The notes beneath the pieces were generated by a model that was not told where the DNA came from, made no database searches, and saw only the letters and a program-made list of their open reading frames with translations. This document shows positions 41,489 to 43,886 of a stretch of DNA of 43,886 nt, one piece after another (the first letter of the stretch is position 1; every line of letters begins with the position of its first letter). The stretch is from an uncultured Pseudomonadota bacterium (GTDB lineage Bacteria > Pseudomonadota > Gammaproteobacteria > Burkholderiales > Rhodocyclaceae), in assembly GCA_903888645.1 (NCBI GenBank), contig CAISUK010000204.1:1-43886 (forward strand), given 5' to 3'. The position numbers were made by a program, and so were the translations under genes.

Positions 41489-43886
41489 ATGAGCGCCCTA
41501 TTCGTCGCCAATTACATCCGGGAAATCGAAGCGATGGCCCGCTATGGCGGCAGCAGCGACGAGAGCAGTATCCGCAAGGCATTTTCCAACCTGCTCGACG
41601 CCTACTGCAAACCGAATGACCTGCGCCTGATCGACGAGCTGGAATATGTCACCCGCGGCGGCGCCAAGGTCTATCCGGACGGCACACTTAAAGACGCCTT
41701 GCGCCTTACCCACGGCTACTGGGAAGCCAAGGACGAGTTCGACGATCTCGACCAGGAAATCGCCCGCAAGGGGGCCAAGGGCTACCCCACCGACAATATC
41801 CTGTTCGAGGACAGCCGCACCGCCGTGCTGATCCAGAACGATGCCGAAGTCATGCGCACCGACATGCGCGATTTGGATGCGCTGGACCGCCTGATCAGCG
41901 CCTTCGTCGGCTTCGAGCGACCCGAAGTGGCAGACTTCCGCCGTGCCGTCGACAAGTTCAAGGAAGACTTGCCGCACGTGCTCGAAGCCTTGCGCGCGAT
42001 GTTCGATGCGCAGCAAAAGTGCAACCAGCCGTTCGCCGCTGCGCTAAGCGCTTTTCTCAAGCTCTGTCGCGACAGCATCAACGCCGACATCACGGCCGAC
42101 GACGTGCGCGAGATGCTGATCCAGCACATCCTCACCGAAGATATCTTTCTCAAGGTGTTCGACGATGCCCAGTTCCACCGCGAGAACAACATCGCCCGGG
42201 AACTCACTCGCGTCGAGCAAACCTTCTTCACCGGCACCACCCGCAAGAACACCTTGCGCGGCCTCGAAAGTTATTACGGCGCCATCAAGCAGGCCGCCGC
42301 CGGCATCGCCAACCATCATGAGAAGCAAGGTTTTCTCAAGGCCATCTACGAAAATTTCTACAAGGTTTACAACCCCAAGCTGGCCGATCGGCTGGGCGTC
42401 GTCTATACGCCCAACGAGATCGTCCGCTTCATGATCCAAGGCACCGAAACCCTGCTGCACCGCCACTTTGGCCGCCTGCTGCAAGACCCGCATGTGGAAA
42501 TTCTCGATCCGGCGGTCGGCACCGGCACCTTCATCTGCGACCTGATCGAGCACCTCAAGGGCAACCCGGCGGCGCTCAAGCACAAATACCAGAACGAGAT
42601 CCACTGCAACGAAGTGGCGATCCTGCCGTACTACATCGCCAACCTGAACATCGAATTCACCTACGCGCAACTGACCGGCGACTACCTCGAATTCCCGCAC
42701 ATCTGTTTCGTCGACACGCTCGACAACCTGGGTTTCGAGAAAACCCATCGCGGTCAGAACATGGCATTGGATTTCGGCCTCTCAGCGGAAAACATCGAGC
42801 GCATCGTCAAGCAGAACAAGCGCCGCATCTCGGTCATCCTTGGCAATCCGCCTTACAACGCCAACCAGATGAACGAGAACGACAACAACAAGAACCGGCT
42901 CTACGCAGGCATCGACGCGCGCATCAAAGACACCTGGATCGCCGCCAGCCATGCCCAGAAAACCAAGATGTACGACATGTACGCCCGCTTCTTCCGCTGG
43001 GCGGCTGATCGGATAGATGCCGACGGCATCATCGCCTTCGTCACCAATCGCAGCTTCATCGACAGCCGCACCTTCGACGGCTTTCGCAGCGAAATGGCCA
43101 AGGAGTTCGATGAAGCCTGGATCGTCGACCTCGGCGGCGACGTGCGCGCCAATCCCAAGCTGAGCGGCACCACGCACAATGTCTTCGGCATACAGACTGG
43201 CGTGACCATCAGCTTCTGGGTCAAGCGCCACAAGGAGAAGAAGCAGAAGCACGCCTGCACCCTCTGGTACGCGCGGCGGCCGGAAATGGAGACGGCGGAA
43301 GAAAAGCTTGCCTGGCTATTCGCCACGAAATTCGATGACGTGGAATTTGCCCATGTGACGCCAGATGCCAAGAGCAACTGGATCAACCAGGCCGACAACG
43401 ATTTCGATACTCTGCTGCCGCTGTGCTCGAAGGAAACGAAATCCTCCGACTCTCAGAGCAAAGAAAGGGCACTGTTTCGCACGTTCTCACTTGGTGTAGT
43501 GACTGCGCGCGACGAGTGGGTATTTGGCGCTGACGACGAAAATATTTCGCGCAAAGTTGGCTACCTCATAGATACCTACGAAAGCGATCTGAAACTACTT
43601 GGCCAAAGGCCAACGGCCGATGTGGTTGAACAACTTGATGGCAGCATAAAGTGGACACGCGCGGTCAAAAACGATCTTCGGCGGGGTATCCATTACAGAT
43701 TTGATCGGTCCGAGATTCGCCATTGCCTATATCGCCCATTCGTACAACGCCGGCTTTACTTCAGCAAACAACTGAACGAAGTTCGATACCAGCTTCCATA
43801 CATATTTCCGCACGAAGATAGCGAGAACCTTTGCATTTCGTTCTTGAGCATCATTTCTTCTTGGCCCTTGGCCACGCTTGCATCCA
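41489..43886 (+). CDS. Single-chain restriction-modification enzyme: PD-(D/E)XK nuclease + N6-adenine methylase + type ISP-like specificity region (3' end outside window)
   Basis: The frame is open to the window end, 799 residues visible. Residues about 50-110 contain PDG (Asp64) and EAK (Glu79-Lys81), a PD-(D/E)XK nuclease pattern. Methylase motif I is DPAVGTGTF (340-348), and motif IV is NPPY (453-456), as in adenine-N6 methylases. From about residue 640 the sequence (FSLGVVTARDEWVF, IKWTRAVKNDLRRG, CLYRPFVQRRLYF) resembles the C-terminal specificity part of type ISP enzymes. No helicase motifs occur between nuclease and methylase, unlike LlaGI-type ISP enzymes, so it is closer to a type IIG layout. 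ATG at 41489 follows a weak ribosome site. A DNA methylase that has lost cutting ability is possible. Confidence 0.85.
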   Translation, partial: MSALFVANYIREIEAMARYGGSSDESSIRKAFSNLLDAYCKPNDLRLIDELEYVTRGGAKVYPDGTLKDALRLTHGYWEAKDEFDDLDQEIARKGAKGYPTDNILFEDSRTAVLIQNDAEVMRTDMRDLDALDRLISAFVGFERPEVADFRRAVDKFKEDLPHVLEALRAMFDAQQKCNQPFAAALSAFLKLCRDSINADITADDVREMLIQHILTEDIFLKVFDDAQFHRENNIARELTRVEQTFFTGTTRKNTLRGLESYYGAIKQAAAGIANHHEKQGFLKAIYENFYKVYNPKLADRLGVVYTPNEIVRFMIQGTETLLHRHFGRLLQDPHVEILDPAVGTGTFICDLIEHLKGNPAALKHKYQNEIHCNEVAILPYYIANLNIEFTYAQLTGDYLEFPHICFVDTLDNLGFEKTHRGQNMALDFGLSAENIERIVKQNKRRISVILGNPPYNANQMNENDNNKNRLYAGIDARIKDTWIAASHAQKTKMYDMYARFFRWAADRIDADGIIAFVTNRSFIDSRTFDGFRSEMAKEFDEAWIVDLGGDVRANPKLSGTTHNVFGIQTGVTISFWVKRHKEKKQKHACTLWYARRPEMETAEEKLAWLFATKFDDVEFAHVTPDAKSNWINQADNDFDTLLPLCSKETKSSDSQSKERALFRTFSLGVVTARDEWVFGADDENISRKVGYLIDTYESDLKLLGQRPTADVVEQLDGSIKWTRAVKNDLRRGIHYRFDRSEIRHCLYRPFVQRRLYFSKQLNEVRYQLPYIFPHEDSENLCISFLSIISSWPLATLAS

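Overview
This 43.9 kb window is a piece of a GC-rich bacterial chromosome, almost certainly a betaproteobacterium and possibly Rhodocyclales-like. Evidence is the set of conserved blocks (prs-rplY-pth-ychF; ybgC-tolQRAB-pal-cpoB-queE-queC; lipA-lipB-ybeD-dat-dacA) and the protein sequences themselves. The lineage is inferred from remembered gene order, not from a search. I see no tRNA, rRNA, CRISPR array, insertion sequence or phage gene.

Layout. (1) 1-11315: glycogen metabolism. A truncated glgB on the minus strand diverges across 53 bp from a tight plus-strand operon glgC, two GH57 glycoside hydrolases, glgP, pgi and glgA. Glucose-1-phosphate is activated (GlgC), polymerised (GlgA) and branched (GlgB). 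Glycogen is broken down by a DUF3417-type phosphorylase, with GH57 enzymes in the usual place of GlgX/MalQ, and Pgi links to glycolysis. (2) 11673-13552: cysK-epsC, the last two steps of cysteine synthesis. (3) 13725-17105: prs-rplY-pth-ychF on the minus strand. (4) 17433-24977: ruvB, then the Tol-Pal envelope operon and the queuosine precursor genes queE and queC. (5) 25035-28695: a HIT-family gene followed by two overlapping paralogues of a PilZ-like family, candidate cyclic-di-GMP receptors. (6) 29171-32141: a TPR lipoprotein-like/secreted protein and an L,D-transpeptidase that share the same C-terminal domain, then a small cytochrome c. (7) 32227-38751: a minus-strand run of rep helicase, a DUF4197 protein, lipoate synthesis and attachment (lipA, lipB, ybeD), a D-amino acid transaminase and a DacA-type carboxypeptidase. 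(8) 38938-41378: a second small cytochrome c and ilvD. (9) 41489-43886: the first 799 residues of a large restriction-modification enzyme with an N-terminal PD-(D/E)XK nuclease, an N6-adenine methylase and a type ISP-like specificity region, cut by the window edge.

Most of the window is housekeeping. The points I would look at again are two genes whose conserved N-termini have no ATG, GTG or TTG start (rep, apparent CTG; HIT gene, apparent ATC behind a perfect AGGAG), the PilZ-like tandem, the GH57-rich glycogen operon, the restriction-modification enzyme with a low-GC specificity region and a palindromic promoter shared with ilvD, and a probable rearrangement breakpoint between prs and ruvB.
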